The position numbers were made by a program, and so were the translations under genes. Source: an uncultured Collinsella sp. (lineage in GTDB: Bacteria; Actinomycetota; Coriobacteriia; Coriobacteriales; Coriobacteriaceae). Taken from it: 5,575 nt of DNA. The notes beneath the pieces are model-generated. The model saw only the letters and a program-made list of their open reading frames with translations. It was not told the DNA's origin and did not search any database. Positions 5,452-5,575 of the stretch are shown one piece after another. The stretch spans positions 1-5,575 of the forward strand of contig CAAELZ010000005.1 in the NCBI GenBank assembly GCA_900756945.1. The letters are read 5' to 3'. The first letter of the stretch is position 1. The number at the start of each line of letters is the position of its first letter.

Positions 5452-5575
5452 TTAGTAATTCATCTGGTGATAGTAACGACGCGTGGTGAGCGGGTGGTTG
5501 CGGACGTGCTCGAGATGGCAGCTCAGGCGCTCGGTGATGGTGTAGGTGACCATCGGGGAGACGATCTTGCGGAAC
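5452..5575 (-). CDS. C-terminal 40 residues of an unidentified gene
   Basis: A reverse-strand frame enters from the right edge and stops with TAA at 5454-5452. The last 40 residues are hydrophilic and rich in histidine, arginine and tyrosine, ending RRYYHQMNY. GC-rich third positions and a clean uninterrupted frame argue for real coding. I do not recognise the family from so short a tail. The gene precedes the PTS remnant on the same strand, but 75 bp with a strong hairpin separate them, so they need not share an operon. Confidence 0.6.
   Translation of the reverse strand, partial: FRKIVSPMVTYTITERLSCHLEHVRNHPLTTRRYYHQMNY

Overview
The window looks like a piece of chromosome from a moderately GC-rich Gram-positive anaerobe, most likely a Coriobacteriia member such as Collinsella. 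This is an inference from base composition, strong Shine-Dalgarno sites, a tRNA with encoded CCA, a mannose-family PTS permease remnant and an AlbA_2/Schlafen-type regulator. No species can be proven from the sequence alone.

Layout. Bases 1-71 hold a short hairpin and a 38-bp perfect palindrome. A tRNA-Val(GAC) unit follows, with a clear promoter and its own terminator (134-311). Bases 312-601 hold no gene. A forward gene (602-1288) encodes a DUF5710-like domain fused to a four-cysteine zinc-ribbon-like region. Facing it are two reverse-strand genes joined by a GTGA stop/start overlap (2177 to 1327): an unrecognised protein of up to 189 aa and a 94-aa CxxC protein. A forward gene of unknown function (2189-2680) starts 11 bp from the upstream gene's first possible start. 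Convergent to it is a 488-aa AlbA_2 / GHKL-ATPase / winged-helix protein (4247 to 2781).

The leader region of the AlbA_2 gene (4254-4560) is the most striking part. A 69-bp module of three direct copies and one inverted copy of TATCTCTCGT occurs twice, exactly 164 bp apart with identical internal spacing. A plausible promoter for the AlbA_2 gene lies between the two modules. This looks like a duplicated operator, probably for autoregulation by the gene's own winged-helix product.

The right end is a decaying sugar-PTS locus on the reverse strand. The first third of a mannose-family EIIC is joined in frame to the second half of an EIID, two single-base frameshifts break the EIIC start, and ATC stands where the start codon should be. 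An intrinsic terminator follows it (4592-4631). Upstream are a 15-bp perfect hairpin and the last 40 codons of an unidentified gene that runs off the window.

How the genes work together: apart from the coupled reverse pair and the AlbA_2 gene with its repeats, they appear to be independent units. The stretch from 602 to 4247 reads as an accessory block of small, poorly known genes beside a tRNA. No integrase, transposase or att duplication is visible.
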